From Pseudomonas ceruminis (GTDB taxonomy: Bacteria; Pseudomonadota; Gammaproteobacteria; Pseudomonadales; Pseudomonadaceae), in contig NZ_BQHW01000013.1 in NCBI RefSeq assembly GCF_021602025.1, positions 1 to 64,000 on the forward strand: DNA of 64,000 nt. Direction: 5' to 3'. A program made the position numbers and the translations under genes. Shown here piece by piece: positions 25,437 through 34,798 of the stretch; position 1 is the first letter of the stretch; each line of letters begins with the position of its first letter. The notes under the pieces were generated by a model. It did no database searches. It saw only the letters and a program-made list of their open reading frames with translations, and was not told the origin of the DNA.

Positions 25437-26494
25437 CTGCGCAGGCCCCCGCAGGGGCTGCGCTGGCGGCCCGTCACTACCGGCGGCTGCTCTGGCGGCG
25501 GGCAGCGCTGGTGCTTGGGCTGGCGTTGCTGTTGGTTGCTGCAGTGCTGGGCGACCTGGCCAGTGGCGCCTCGGGCATGGGCCTGGGGCGCTTGCTGCAA
25601 GGCATCTTCGACCCGACGACCCTGAGCGCCACGGAGCGGGTGATCATCTGGAACGTGCGCCTGCCGTACTCGCTGATGGCCGTGCTGGTGGGCGCAGCGT
25701 TGGCGCTGGCGGGCGCCGAGATGCAGGCGATTCTCGACAACCCTCTGGCCAGCCCTTTTACCCTGGGCGTGTCGTCGTCCGCGGCGCTGGGTGCATCGCT
25801 GGCGATCGCTTATCCGCTAGGGGTCGCCTGGCTGGCGCCGAGTGCGCAGGTGACGCTGATGGCGTTCGTTTTCGCCTGCCTGTCGGTGCTGTTGCTGCAG
25901 GCCATGCCACGCTTGCGCGGCGCCGGGGTGCAAAGCCTGGTGCTGTTTGGTATCGCCCTGGTGTTCAGTTGCAACGCGTTGGTTTCGTTGCTGCAGCTGC
26001 TGGCGACCGAAGATGTGCTGCAGCAACTGGTGTTCTGGACAATGGGGAGCCTGGCGCGGGCTGATTGGCAGAAGCTCGGCTTGCTGGCCGCAGTGCTGTT
26101 GCTGGTGCTGCCGTTTTCATTGCGTGCCGCGCCGGCGATGACCTTGCTGCGCATGGGCGAGGAGCGGGCACGCAGTTTTGGCGTGGATACCCGGCGCCTG
26201 CGCTTCGCTTCGTTGCTGCGCATCAGCCTGCTGTCGGCCACGGCGGTGGCTTTTGTCGGGACCATTGGCTTTGTTGGCCTGGTCGGGCCGCACATCGCCC
26301 GCCTGCTGGTGGGCGAGGACCAGCGCTTTCTACTGCCGGCCAGTGCCTTGGTGGGGGCGCTGATGCTGGCGCTGTCTTCGATTGCCAGCAAGCTGATCAT
26401 GCCAGGGGTGATCGTGCCGGTGGGGATCGTCACCGCGTTGGTCGGTGTGCCGGTGTTCGTGGTGTTGGTGTTCCGTCGAGGGAGGGCGTTGTGA
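25433..26494 (+). CDS. FecCD-family iron-type ABC transporter permease
   Basis: 353-residue inner-membrane permease with about ten helices, of the FecCD/BtuC type. Typical motifs are RLPYSLMAVLVGAALALAGA, NPLASPFTLGVSSSAALGAS (family consensus NPLAdP..lG.s.gA) and the C-terminal GFVGLVGPHIARLLVGEDQR, the coupling-helix region. GTG 25433 overlaps the stop of the binding-protein gene. The gene overlaps the ATPase gene by 4 bases, so all three are translated together. Confidence 0.92.
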   Translation: MTAQAPAGAALAARHYRRLLWRRAALVLGLALLLVAAVLGDLASGASGMGLGRLLQGIFDPTTLSATERVIIWNVRLPYSLMAVLVGAALALAGAEMQAILDNPLASPFTLGVSSSAALGASLAIAYPLGVAWLAPSAQVTLMAFVFACLSVLLLQAMPRLRGAGVQSLVLFGIALVFSCNALVSLLQLLATEDVLQQLVFWTMGSLARADWQKLGLLAAVLLLVLPFSLRAAPAMTLLRMGEERARSFGVDTRRLRFASLLRISLLSATAVAFVGTIGFVGLVGPHIARLLVGEDQRFLLPASALVGALMLALSSIASKLIMPGVIVPVGIVTALVGVPVFVVLVFRRGRAL

Positions 26495-27252
26495 GCCTGT
26501 CGATCAACGATATTACGGTCGCCTATGGCCCACGGCAGATCCTGCATGGGGTGAGCTTGCCTGAGCTGCCGGCGGGTAGCCTGGTGGCGTTGGTGGGGCC
26601 TAATGGTGCCGGCAAGTCCACGCTGTTGCGCGCCTTGGCGGGGCTTGAGCGGATGAAAGGCACAGTCAGCCTCGATGGCCAGGATGTAACGCGCCTTGGC
26701 TTCGCCGAGCGTTCGCGGCGCCTGGCGTACATGCCGCAGCAGCTGCCACCGGGGCTTGCCTTGGGCGTAATGGAGAGCATTGTTGCGGCCTTGCGGGTGA
26801 GCGGTAGCGATGACTTGCTCGGCCATGCCTACCAGGCGCTGCGCCAGTTGGGCATCGAAGGCTTGGCCGAGCGCACGCTCGATAGCCTTTCGGGTGGCCA
26901 GCGGCAGTTGGTGGCGTTGGCGCAATTGCTGGCGCGTAACCCGCAGGTGTTGTTGCTGGATGAGCCGACCAGTGCGCTTGACCTGCACTACCAACTGCGG
27001 GTGATGGACGCGGTGCGCGAGCGCGTTGTCATGCATCGGCTGCTGGCGGTAGCCGTGTTGCACGACATCAACCTGGCGGCCAGCCAGGCCGATTGGCTGG
27101 TGGTGCTGCGTGAGGGCAGGGTGGTGGCGTGTGGGGCGCCCGAACAGGTACTCAGGCCGCAGCTGTTGGCTGAAGTGTATGGGGTACAGGCGCGGGTCGA
27201 GCGGTGTTCGCAGGGGCGCCTGCAGGTGTTGGTGGACCGGGCGCTGGCCTGA
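26491..27252 (+). CDS. Iron-type ABC transporter ATP-binding protein
   Basis: 253-residue ABC ATPase of the FecE/BtuD group. Walker A GPNGAGKST is at about 37-45, Q-loop MPQQ, signature LSGGQRQL, Walker B VLLLDEPTSALD and the switch histidine in VLHDINLAA. It begins with GTG at 26491, overlapping the permease stop. A hairpin (27264-27288) lies just after the stop and probably ends the operon. Confidence 0.93.
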   Translation: MSLSINDITVAYGPRQILHGVSLPELPAGSLVALVGPNGAGKSTLLRALAGLERMKGTVSLDGQDVTRLGFAERSRRLAYMPQQLPPGLALGVMESIVAALRVSGSDDLLGHAYQALRQLGIEGLAERTLDSLSGGQRQLVALAQLLARNPQVLLLDEPTSALDLHYQLRVMDAVRERVVMHRLLAVAVLHDINLAASQADWLVVLREGRVVACGAPEQVLRPQLLAEVYGVQARVERCSQGRLQVLVDRALA

Positions 27253-27263
27253 GGTCTGGCGTT

Positions 27264-27288
27264 GGCTTGCCCCGCGAAAGGGCAAGCC
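27264..27288 (+). terminator. Hairpin after the iron-type ABC operon, in a 352-base gap
   Basis: Perfect 9-bp stem GGCTTGCCC / GGGCAAGCC with a 7-base loop, 11 bases after the ATPase stop. It resembles the short REP-type hairpins common in Pseudomonas and has no T-run, so it may stabilise the 3' end rather than terminate. The rest of the gap to 27604 holds no supported gene; it should carry the promoter of the permease gene. Confidence 0.6.
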
Positions 27289-27604
27289 GCTGCCACGCAT
27301 ATCCAGATGAAAAACAAAACCTTCAAATGGCCAGCAGGCGTGTTTGGATATGCCATTCACGACATCTGGCGTTTATGGAAATGCCCTGTCGTGATCGAAC
27401 AGTTCCGGGGCGTTCTCGTGTAATTTCCCACAGCCTCACGAGGCTTAAATGAACCTCGAACTTCGCTGGCGCGTTGCCCTATAAAGCGTGCAAAAGGCCT
27501 ACAACAGAGCGCGAGCAACGTGTCGACTAATTGATTTGAAAGGAGATATTTTCGCCTACGCCTGCCCGTCCTTTCCTTGTGTCAGCAAAAAGAGAACAAC
27601 ATCA

Positions 27605-28996
27605 ATGAACACCGTGGGATCTGATGGCAACCTTGCACAAGGTTTCAAGCCACGTCATGTAACGATGCTGTCCATCGCGGGCATCATCGGCGCCGGACTT
27701 TTCGTAGGCTCCGGGCACGCCATTGCGGCGGCCGGGCCAGCCACCATTATTTCTTATTTCGTGGCCGGCACCCTGGTGGTGCTGGTCATGCGCATGCTCG
27801 GCGAAATGGCCGTGGCGCATCCCGACACCGGTTCGTTCTCCACCTATGCCGACCAGGCCATCGGCCGCTGGGCCGGCTATACCATTGGCTGGCTGTACTG
27901 GTGGTTCTGGGTGCTGGTGATCCCGATCGAGGCACTGGCTGCCGGGCATGTGCTCAATGCCTGGTTCCCGCAGGTGGACAGTTGGATCTTCGCCCTGGCC
28001 TCGGTGTTGCTGCTGGCATGCACCAACCTGTTCAGCGTGGCCAAGTACGGTGAGTTCGAATTCTGGTTCGCCATCCTCAAGGTCACGGCAATTCTTGGTT
28101 TCATTGGCTTGGGCTTTGCGGCCCTGATGGGCTGGTTGCCCCACCGTGAAGTCAGCGGGCTGAACGGGCTGATTGCCGAGTATGGCGGCTTTGCGCCCAA
28201 AGGCTGGTCGGCTGTGATCGGCGCGTTCATCACCGTGATGTTCAGCTTCATCGGCACCGAAGCGGTGACCATCGCGGCTTCGGAGTCCAGCGACCCGTCG
28301 CGCAACATCGCCAAGGCCACACGTTCGGTGATCTGGCGCATCAGCACCTTCTACATCCTGTCGATCTTCGTGATCATCTCGATCGTGCCGTGGAACGACC
28401 CACAACTGGCGGTGGTGGGGTCGTACCAGCGTGCACTGGAAATCATGAACATCCCCAACGCTGCGTTCATGGTCGACCTGGTGGTACTGGTGGCGGTGAC
28501 CAGCTGCATGAACTCGTCGATCTATATCGCTTCGCGGATGATGTACTCGCTGGCCAAGCGCGGCGATGCACCGGCCTTCCTCAACAAGACCTCCAAGGTA
28601 GGCGTGCCACGGGCTGCGGTGTTTGGCAGTACCCTGATCGGTGCAGCCATCGCCATCCTCAACTACTTCGCGCCCAAGGGGGTGTTCGAGTTCCTCCTGG
28701 CCAGCTCCGGCGCTATCGCGCTGCTGGTGTACATGGTCATCGCCATCTCCCAATTGCGCATGCGCCGCCGCCTGGAGCGTGAAAACGCCGAGCTGAAATT
28801 CCGCATGTGGCTGTTCCCTTGGCTGACCTGGGCGGTGATCGTCTTCATCGCTGGCGCGCTGGCGGTGATGATGTACACGCCTGAGCATCGGGCGGAGGTG
28901 AGCTCGACCCTGGGCCTGGCGATCGTGATTTCGTTCCTCGGCATCGTCACTTCGCGGGGGCATGCGCAGGTGGCTGGGGTGCGGTCGATGGGGTGA
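27605..28996 (+). CDS. gabP: GABA permease-type amino-acid permease
   Basis: 463-residue transporter of the AAT subfamily of APC permeases, with 12 hydrophobic segments. It closely follows the GabP pattern: FKPRHVTMLSIAGIIGAGLF, MRMLGEMAVAHPDTGSFSTY, SFIGTEAVTIAASESSDPSR and CMNSSIYIASRMMYSLAKRG. These proteins import 4-aminobutyrate with protons. ATG 27605 begins the conserved N terminus and is preceded by AAGAGAA. No gabD/gabT gene is next to it. A bidirectional terminator separates it from the convergent LysR gene. Confidence 0.85.
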   Translation: MNTVGSDGNLAQGFKPRHVTMLSIAGIIGAGLFVGSGHAIAAAGPATIISYFVAGTLVVLVMRMLGEMAVAHPDTGSFSTYADQAIGRWAGYTIGWLYWWFWVLVIPIEALAAGHVLNAWFPQVDSWIFALASVLLLACTNLFSVAKYGEFEFWFAILKVTAILGFIGLGFAALMGWLPHREVSGLNGLIAEYGGFAPKGWSAVIGAFITVMFSFIGTEAVTIAASESSDPSRNIAKATRSVIWRISTFYILSIFVIISIVPWNDPQLAVVGSYQRALEIMNIPNAAFMVDLVVLVAVTSCMNSSIYIASRMMYSLAKRGDAPAFLNKTSKVGVPRAAVFGSTLIGAAIAILNYFAPKGVFEFLLASSGAIALLVYMVIAISQLRMRRRLERENAELKFRMWLFPWLTWAVIVFIAGALAVMMYTPEHRAEVSSTLGLAIVISFLGIVTSRGHAQVAGVRSMG

Positions 28997-29012
28997 TTGG
29001 CAGCACCGGGTA

Positions 29013-29050
29013 GCAAAAGCGAAGGCCCCCTTGGATGGGGGCCTTTTGCT
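29013..29050. terminator. Bidirectional terminator between gabP and LysR gene
   Basis: Stem AAGGCCCCC / GGGGGCCTT with a 6-base loop, flanked by GCAAAA on the left and TTTTGC on the right, so a run of T follows the hairpin on both strands. It lies in the 70-base gap between convergent genes. Confidence 0.9.
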
Positions 29051-29066
29051 TGTGCAGAAGCCGAGG

Positions 29067-29930
29067 CTAATCGCCCACCATTTCGATGTACCTGGACACT
29101 GCCGGGGCTTTTTCGAAACGCCGGTAAATCAGGCTCAACCAGGAGCTGGCGTCACAGTCGCTGATCCGCCGGTAATTCACCTGCGGCAGGCTGATGCGCT
29201 GCACCACCGACGCTGGCACCACTGCAATGCCTTGCCCCAGCGACACCAAGGTAATCACTGCCACAAGGCTACCGGGTTGCGGGCCAAGTCGCGGAACGAA
29301 ACCACCCTGCGCCGCAGCCTCCAGCGTGCCCGAGATCTGCTCGGGGAGGATGAAGGTTTCCTTGGCCAGGCGTGCTGCCGGGATCTGCGGCAACTCGTTG
29401 ATCCGCGAGCTGGCGGGCAAGGCGAGCACGAAGCCTTCCTGGTGCAGGGCGATGGCTTCGAGTTCTTCGGGTATATCCATGGGCGAGCGTACGTAGGCGA
29501 GGTCGAGCAGGCCATCGCGGACCATGCCCGGCAGCTCGACCATGGGCAGTTCGCGGATGTTCAGGCGCACGCCGGGGTGGGCGTCGCTGAAGCTGATCAC
29601 CTGCCGCTGCAGCATGCCCGAGTAAGCCGCCGAGGCCACGTAACCCAGCTCGATGCTGCCGCTTTCGCCACGGCCGGCACGTTGCGCGCCCAGTTGCGCG
29701 GCATCGAACTGGCGCACCGCTTGTTCGGCTTCGACTAGCAACGCCTGGCCAGCAGCCGTGAGATTGACTTCCCGCTGATTACGCTCGAACAGGCGCACGC
29801 CCAGTTCACGCTCCATGTCCTGGATCTGCCGGCTGAGGGTCGGCGGGGCGATGCCCAACTGCTCGGCGGCACGGGTGAAGTGGCCGTGCCGGGCGACGCA
29901 GAGAAAGTAGCGGAAATGGCGGATTTCCAT
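29067..29930 (-). CDS. LysR-family transcriptional regulator
   Basis: 287-residue LysR regulator. The winged helix is at the N terminus (MEIRHFRYFLCVARHGHFTR, then LGIAPPTLSRQIQDMERELG), and a co-inducer domain follows from about residue 90 with LGYVASAAYSGMLQRQVISF. The sequence resembles the BenM/CatM-like group that respond to small organic acids. It is divergent from the MFS exporter gene (191 bases between starts), which it may control. The effector is not known. Confidence 0.9.
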   Translation of the reverse strand: MEIRHFRYFLCVARHGHFTRAAEQLGIAPPTLSRQIQDMERELGVRLFERNQREVNLTAAGQALLVEAEQAVRQFDAAQLGAQRAGRGESGSIELGYVASAAYSGMLQRQVISFSDAHPGVRLNIRELPMVELPGMVRDGLLDLAYVRSPMDIPEELEAIALHQEGFVLALPASSRINELPQIPAARLAKETFILPEQISGTLEAAAQGGFVPRLGPQPGSLVAVITLVSLGQGIAVVPASVVQRISLPQVNYRRISDCDASSWLSLIYRRFEKAPAVSRYIEMVGD

Positions 29931-30121
29931 GGTGTGTTACCTGCAAGCTAATGACGCAGGCCGCTGGGGCTAACAAGCCTTGTGTTCAGCGGCGTTATCG
30001 TAAAGGCAACACTACAAGGCTGGGGCCGTGGCGGCAAAGGTTGCCTGGGTGATTGTCGGGGCTGCCCTGCCGCCCATCGCCGCGCTGCCCGGCAACCAGC
30101 CCAGCTTTCCGGAGCCTTGCC

Positions 30122-31480
30122 ATGCCCTCTGCGCGCTTCACCCTGTTGACCGCCTCCCTGGTCTGCGCCCTGATCATCCTCGACACCAACATTGTCGCCG
30201 TCAGCCTGCCCAGCATCGCCCGCGACCTGTCCGGCGCCTTCGCCGACATCGAATGGGTGGTGAGCGCCTACCTGCTGGCCTTCGCTGCCTGCCTGTTACC
30301 CGCTGGCAGCCTGGCCGACCGCTTTGGCCGGCGGCGTATGCTGTTGCTGGGCCTGGTCGTGTTCGGCATTGCCTCCCTGGCCTGCGGCGCGGCGCCCAGC
30401 TTGCTGTTCCTCGACCTGGCCAGGGCGGCCAAGGGGGTGGGGGCCGCCATGCTGCTGACCTCGGCCTTGGCCGCCATCGGCCACCGTTTCCACGAACCCC
30501 AGGAGCGTATGCGCGCCTGGGCCTTCTGGGGGGCCTGCATGGGCGCGACCATCACCTTCGCGCCGCTGGCGGGGGGCATGATTGCCAGCACGCTTGGCTG
30601 GCGCTGGATCTTCTACATCAACCTGCCGCTGGTGGCGGTGCTGGCGCTGATGGTGATGCGCAGTGTCGAGGAGTCGCGCGACAGCAATGCAGCCCGGCTC
30701 GACCCCATGGGCAGCCTCACCTTCGGCGGCAGCCTCGGCTGCCTGATCTGGGCCATGATCGATGCCAACCAGGTCGGCTGGACCAGTGTCGATACCCTTG
30801 GCCGCCTGCTGGTCAGCGCTTTCCTGTTCGGTCTGTTCATCATGATCGAGCGCAGCCAGCCACGGCCGATGATCGACCTGCAGTTGATGCGCAGTGGGCG
30901 CTTCATCGGCGCCTTGCTCGGCATGTTTGCCTATGCCGCCTGTGCCCAGGTGATGATGACCTTGCTGCCGCTGTACCTGCAGAACGGCCTGCAGTTGTCC
31001 GCGCTCGCGGCAGGGGCAGGGATGTTGCCGTTTGCCGTGGCGATGTTGTTGACGCCGCGCCTGGGCATGCGCCTGGCCAGCCAGTGGAGCCCGGCGCAGG
31101 TATTTGCCCTGGGCCTGGTGCTTGTCGGGTTGGGCAATCTGCTGTGCGCCTGGGCGGTGGGCTATGGCGGTTACCTGGCCTTCGCCCTGGCGAGCCTGGT
31201 GCTGGGCGCTGGTGCGGGGCTGCTCAACGGCGATACCCAGAAGAACATCATGGCGTGCGTGCCACGTGAGCGCACCGGCATGGCGTCGGGGTTGAGTACC
31301 ACTACGCGCTTTGGCGCGATCGTGATCGCCATCGGCCTGCTGGGTGGGGTACTTGCAGCGCGCAGCTACTGCGTGATGCCATGGCCGCACTGGCCCCTGA
31401 GCAGTTGGGCAAGGTCAGTGCGATGGCCACCCGCGTTGCTGCGGGTGATTTGCAGGCTGCCTTGTCGCTGCTTGAGCTAG
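30122..31480 (+). CDS. MFS drug-resistance exporter (EmrB/QacA type), frameshifted at the 3' end
   Basis: Major-facilitator exporter of the 14-helix DHA2 group. Motif A GSLADRFGRRRMLLLGL, motif C-like GGMIASTLGWRWIFYINLP and LDTNIVAVSLPSIARDL are clear. ATG 30122 starts the family-like MPSARFTLLTASLVC. The frame loses similarity after GGVLAAR at about 31360 and ends in a basic, tryptophan-rich tail. The natural continuation (LLRDAMAALAPEQLGKV...) is in the next frame and runs to 31653. One inserted or missing base near 31358-31372 explains this. The product as written lacks the last helix, so it is either a mutant gene or a sequencing error. Confidence 0.8.
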   Translation: MPSARFTLLTASLVCALIILDTNIVAVSLPSIARDLSGAFADIEWVVSAYLLAFAACLLPAGSLADRFGRRRMLLLGLVVFGIASLACGAAPSLLFLDLARAAKGVGAAMLLTSALAAIGHRFHEPQERMRAWAFWGACMGATITFAPLAGGMIASTLGWRWIFYINLPLVAVLALMVMRSVEESRDSNAARLDPMGSLTFGGSLGCLIWAMIDANQVGWTSVDTLGRLLVSAFLFGLFIMIERSQPRPMIDLQLMRSGRFIGALLGMFAYAACAQVMMTLLPLYLQNGLQLSALAAGAGMLPFAVAMLLTPRLGMRLASQWSPAQVFALGLVLVGLGNLLCAWAVGYGGYLAFALASLVLGAGAGLLNGDTQKNIMACVPRERTGMASGLSTTTRFGAIVIAIGLLGGVLAARSYCVMPWPHWPLSSWARSVRWPPALLRVICRLPCRCLS

Positions 31481-31653
31481 GCTTGCGCGAGGCGGTTGCA
31501 CCCTTGGCGCAGCAAGCATTCGCAGGGGGCTTCGAGGCGGTGTTGCTGACGGCAGGTGTTGTCGCGTTGGTGTTTGCTGCTGTGGTGGGCGTATTGCTGG
31601 GGCGGCCGCTTCCGGTTCATGGCACCCCAGCAGGGCACGTCGCGCGCGCATAA
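31381..31653 (+). pseudogene. Out-of-frame C-terminal end of the MFS exporter
   Basis: About 90 residues continue the exporter after the frameshift: a periplasmic loop (ALAPEQLGKVSAMATRVAAG) followed by the final hydrophobic helix (AVLLTAGVVALVFAAVVGVL) and a short cytoplasmic tail. It has no ribosome-binding site of its own and overlaps the upstream frame. It is the separated 3' part of the same gene, not an independent one. Confidence 0.75.
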
Positions 31654-31683
31654 CGTTGTGCCCTGCATCCAGAACATTGGGTG

Positions 31684-32568
31684 TCACGGGTTACGCAACG
31701 CATCGATCACCACTTTCATCGATGGCGAGACGCGACGTGCCGCATAGTAGAGGTGATAGCCTTCATACGAAATTGCATGTTCATCCAGAACAACCTGCAA
31801 CTGACCGTGGGAGAGTTCTTCCTCCATCAAGCTGGTTGGCAACCAGACAAGCCCATGCCCGTCGCAGGCCGCCCGAATCAGGGTTTTGGGCTCGTTGCTC
31901 ACTAACCTGCCGGCCGGAAGCACCTGCATGGTCTTGCCTGTCGCGGCTTTAAATTCCCACGCCAAGAGGTTGTCATGGGTCGGCAGTTTAAGCCCCAGGC
32001 AAGAATGAGCGGCCAATTCGCGCGGCGTGGCGGGTGCCCCCTGAAGGGCCAGATAAGCAGGGCTGCCCGCAACGGCCATCACCATATCGGGGCCGATGCG
32101 TGCGGCGATCATGTCTTGTGCAACATCGCCACCTAGCCGAACACCAAGGTCGTACCGCGCTGCCACGATGTCTGTGAAGCGGTCTTCGCTGCACACTTCC
32201 AGACGCAGGCGTGGGTGGGCCGACAGCAAAGGTGACAGCCGCGCCCAGATAAGCGTTTGCACGGCGTAGTCCGGCGCGTTGATGCGCACGGTGCCGGCAA
32301 CCTCGTCAGACTGCTCGATCAAGGCTGACAGTTCCTGGGTGATGTCGTCCAGCCGGGGTGCCACCGTCGTGTAGAGGCGCTGGCCTGCCTCGGTGGGGGC
32401 CACGCTTCGGGTCGAGCGGTGCAGCAGGGTAAGGCCCAGGCGCTTTTCAAGATGGCGCACACCATGGCTCAAGGCTGACGGAGTGACCCCTAGCTGCGCT
32501 GCTGCACGCGTAAAACTGCCTTCGCGGACCACCGCGGCAAAGGCAGCCAATTCATTGAAATTGGGCAT
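31684..32568 (-). CDS. LysR-family transcriptional regulator
   Basis: 294-residue LysR regulator of the CrgA/DsdC-like group: MPNFNELAAFAAVVREGSFT, then LGVTPSALSHGVRHLEKRLG in the recognition helix, and HRSTRSVAPTEAGQRL at the wing. The effector domain contains the hallmark RINAPDYAVQTLIW and LEVCSEDRFTDIVAARYDLG. The ATG at 32568 with TGGAAG upstream is preferred to a TTG at 32598. It is divergent from the SDR gene, 125 bases apart, which is the usual arrangement for a regulator and its single target. Confidence 0.9.
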   Translation of the reverse strand: MPNFNELAAFAAVVREGSFTRAAAQLGVTPSALSHGVRHLEKRLGLTLLHRSTRSVAPTEAGQRLYTTVAPRLDDITQELSALIEQSDEVAGTVRINAPDYAVQTLIWARLSPLLSAHPRLRLEVCSEDRFTDIVAARYDLGVRLGGDVAQDMIAARIGPDMVMAVAGSPAYLALQGAPATPRELAAHSCLGLKLPTHDNLLAWEFKAATGKTMQVLPAGRLVSNEPKTLIRAACDGHGLVWLPTSLMEEELSHGQLQVVLDEHAISYEGYHLYYAARRVSPSMKVVIDALRNP

Positions 32569-32693
32569 GGCGCTTCCAGTGGTGTGAAAAAAATTCAAAA
32601 GGCCTTCAAATTATAGAGGACTACTCCACCCCTGAGGGAGCTTCTAGACTGGCTACCTGCTGTTCACTTTCTTACTGACCTCAGGGGTAGCCC

Positions 32694-33545
32694 ATGTCGA
32701 GTCTTCAAAAAAAATGGTTCATCACCGGTGCGTCTGGCGGTCTAGGGCTGGAGCTGACCAAGGCCGCCCTGGCGGCTGGCCACACGGTGGTTGCAGCGGT
32801 GCGCCGCCCGCAGGCCCTATCGCAACTGCGTGACCAGTACGGCCAGCACCTGATTCTTGAGCAATTGGACCTGACCGACGTGCCCGCCATCCAGGTTGTG
32901 GCTGCACGCCACACCGACGTCGATTTCGTGGTCAATAACGCTGGCGGGGCTGTGATTGGCGCGATGGAAGAGTTCAGTGACGCCGAGATCCAGCAGCAAC
33001 TGAACCTGAACCTTGTGGCACCCATCTATGTCACCCGCGCCTTCCTGCCGGCGTTGCGTGCCCGCAAGAGCGGCCGCATCCTGTACGTGACCAGTGTGGG
33101 CGGGCGTGTTGGCTTCGCCAGCGGGTCCATGTATCACGCCGCAAAGTTTGGCCTGGAAGGTTTTGCCGAAGCGGTTGCTCAAGAGGTTGAAGGGTTCGGC
33201 ATCAAGACCCTCATCATTGAGCCTGGGTCGATCAAGACCAACTTCCAGGCCAACATCCAGTGGACCCAGGAGTCGGAGGTCTATCGCGATTCGGCAGTGG
33301 GCGCTGTGCGGCGGTATATCGAGGAAATGGGTGCAGAGAATACCGCTGGCGACCCGGTGAAAATGGCCGCGGCCATCTTCGCGCTTGCCCAGCAGGCGGA
33401 GCCGCCGCTGCGTACCGCGTTGGGTGTGGATGTGTTTGCAACGTTGCAGAAGAGTTATGCAGAGAGCTTGCGGGCGCTGGAGGCGCAGAAGGAGCTGGCG
33501 TTGTCGGTTGCTATCGAGGGGAAGAGTGGGTTTGTGCCCAGTTGA
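32694..33545 (+). CDS. Short-chain dehydrogenase/reductase
   Basis: 283-residue classical SDR. Cofactor motif ITGASGGLGLELT, the NNAGG motif, catalytic Ser in VTSVGGRVG, and Tyr-x-x-x-Lys in YHAAKFGLEG; EPGSIKTNF follows. An Arg after the second strand (AAVRRPQAL) suggests NADP preference. AGGGG lies 6 bases before ATG. It is probably controlled by the divergent LysR gene. The substrate cannot be inferred. Confidence 0.9.
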   Translation: MSSLQKKWFITGASGGLGLELTKAALAAGHTVVAAVRRPQALSQLRDQYGQHLILEQLDLTDVPAIQVVAARHTDVDFVVNNAGGAVIGAMEEFSDAEIQQQLNLNLVAPIYVTRAFLPALRARKSGRILYVTSVGGRVGFASGSMYHAAKFGLEGFAEAVAQEVEGFGIKTLIIEPGSIKTNFQANIQWTQESEVYRDSAVGAVRRYIEEMGAENTAGDPVKMAAAIFALAQQAEPPLRTALGVDVFATLQKSYAESLRALEAQKELALSVAIEGKSGFVPS

Positions 33546-33658
33546 GGGGCTGAGGCATTCTGATCACAGTATCAGGAGCAGGGCCACATGGGCCTAATTC
33601 CAGCGTCTAGTCCTGACAGGGGATTGCACCTTTTCAGGTAGGCCGTTAGGCCTCAGAG

Positions 33659-33690
33659 CGCCCGATGCACTGCATCGGGCGTTTTGCTTT
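33659..33690. terminator. Terminator between SDR and AraC genes
   Basis: Stem CGCCCGAT / ATCGGGCG, extendable through GCA/TGC, followed by TTTTGCTTTT on the plus strand. It lies between convergent genes and touches the stop codon of the AraC gene. Confidence 0.85.
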
Positions 33691-34676
33691 TAGCGTTCGG
33701 CACCTGGCGGGTGACCAAAGTAGGCCTTGTATGCATGGTTGAAGTTAGCGGGGTTGGCATAGCCCAGACGGTAGGCAATTTGCGCCACCTGCCACTTGCG
33801 CTGGCGAAGCAGGTCGCGAGCAAGTTCCATACGTTGCTGGCGCACATAATCCAGCATCGACTGGCCGTAGATGTGACTGAAAGCCCTGCGCAGCGTGGTT
33901 TCCCCCACCCCCAGGCTCCGGGCCAGCGCTTGAGTACCGGGAGGGTCAATGAGGTTTGCATCCAGTTGAAAACGCGCTTCATGGGCCAAGTCTGAGTAAC
34001 CGCGCACGGCAGGCACTGGCTTGGCCGAATGGGGAGCAAGATGCGTCGCCAACTCCACCAGTGCTGCCAGACTCAGGCTTTCCTGATTGAGACGCTCCAG
34101 GGCCCCGTGGTACGGAGAGTAATAAATGCGCTCCAGCAAACGCCCCAGCGCAGGACAGCCGCGAAGCGCCGAAAACTGAATGCCGTCGTTAAGTAGCCTG
34201 AGTAAGGGCTGGAGTGATGAATCTTCCTCGGACAGCTCGCGCAAATAATCGCCTGCGATGCGCAGCCCTGCCATGCGCGCGTGGCTCCCAGCGGGCAGTT
34301 GATCAATGGTTTCCATGCTTTCACTCAGGCCTAACGCATGGACTGCACCAGTGGTGTATTCATTGAGCACACCGTCGACCCGATGCTGCCACTGCCCGCC
34401 GAGCACCTGCACGATGCACAAACTGTCGGGCAATATCTTGTGGATCGTCAGCGGCTCGGGGAACTGCAAGTCACAGTCGAAATACTGCAGGTCTGCCCGC
34501 ACTGTGCGCGCGCGGTAGTGACCGACGGCAGAGCCAACAATCTGACGAGCGCTGTCGTCGAATACGCCGGCCTGGTCTAGAGCGCCCGGGTGATCGAAAC
34601 AAAAGTGCGTATCAAGATAAGGATTCTGGCGTTTCATCGAGAAGGGGTTGATCACGTCCTTGCATGTCCGACGCAT
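33690..34676 (-). CDS. AraC-family transcriptional regulator
   Basis: 328-residue AraC/XylS-type activator. The C-terminal 80 residues hold two helix-turn-helix motifs (LARSLGVGETTLRRAFSHIY and QVAQIAYRLGYANPANFNHA, followed by YFGHPPG). The N-terminal part is a ligand-binding domain resembling the PchR-type regulators. ATG 34676 is kept because AGGTGG lies upstream; a later ATG at 34637 lacks a site. The neighbour upstream, in the opposite direction, is the small secreted peptide/M48 operon, which it may regulate. Confidence 0.87.
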   Translation of the reverse strand: MRRTCKDVINPFSMKRQNPYLDTHFCFDHPGALDQAGVFDDSARQIVGSAVGHYRARTVRADLQYFDCDLQFPEPLTIHKILPDSLCIVQVLGGQWQHRVDGVLNEYTTGAVHALGLSESMETIDQLPAGSHARMAGLRIAGDYLRELSEEDSSLQPLLRLLNDGIQFSALRGCPALGRLLERIYYSPYHGALERLNQESLSLAALVELATHLAPHSAKPVPAVRGYSDLAHEARFQLDANLIDPPGTQALARSLGVGETTLRRAFSHIYGQSMLDYVRQQRMELARDLLRQRKWQVAQIAYRLGYANPANFNHAYKAYFGHPPGAER

Positions 34677-34798
34677 TGTACCCGGCCACCTGTCGTTGTG
34701 AACCGCAGCCTTATAGTTGTGCGTAACGGTCTACAAGGTTGGCATATCGCTGAGTGTGAATTTCAATGGCTGGCCGTGAAATTCAAGGAACCCTGAGT

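Noticed and set aside
25810-27360. 516-residue open frame on the minus strand opposite the iron-type ABC genes
   Set aside because: The plus strand carries canonical permease and ATPase motifs; the opposite frame has none.
27602-28963. 453-residue open frame on the minus strand opposite gabP
   Set aside because: The plus strand encodes a clear 12-helix permease; the minus reading is low-complexity and charged.
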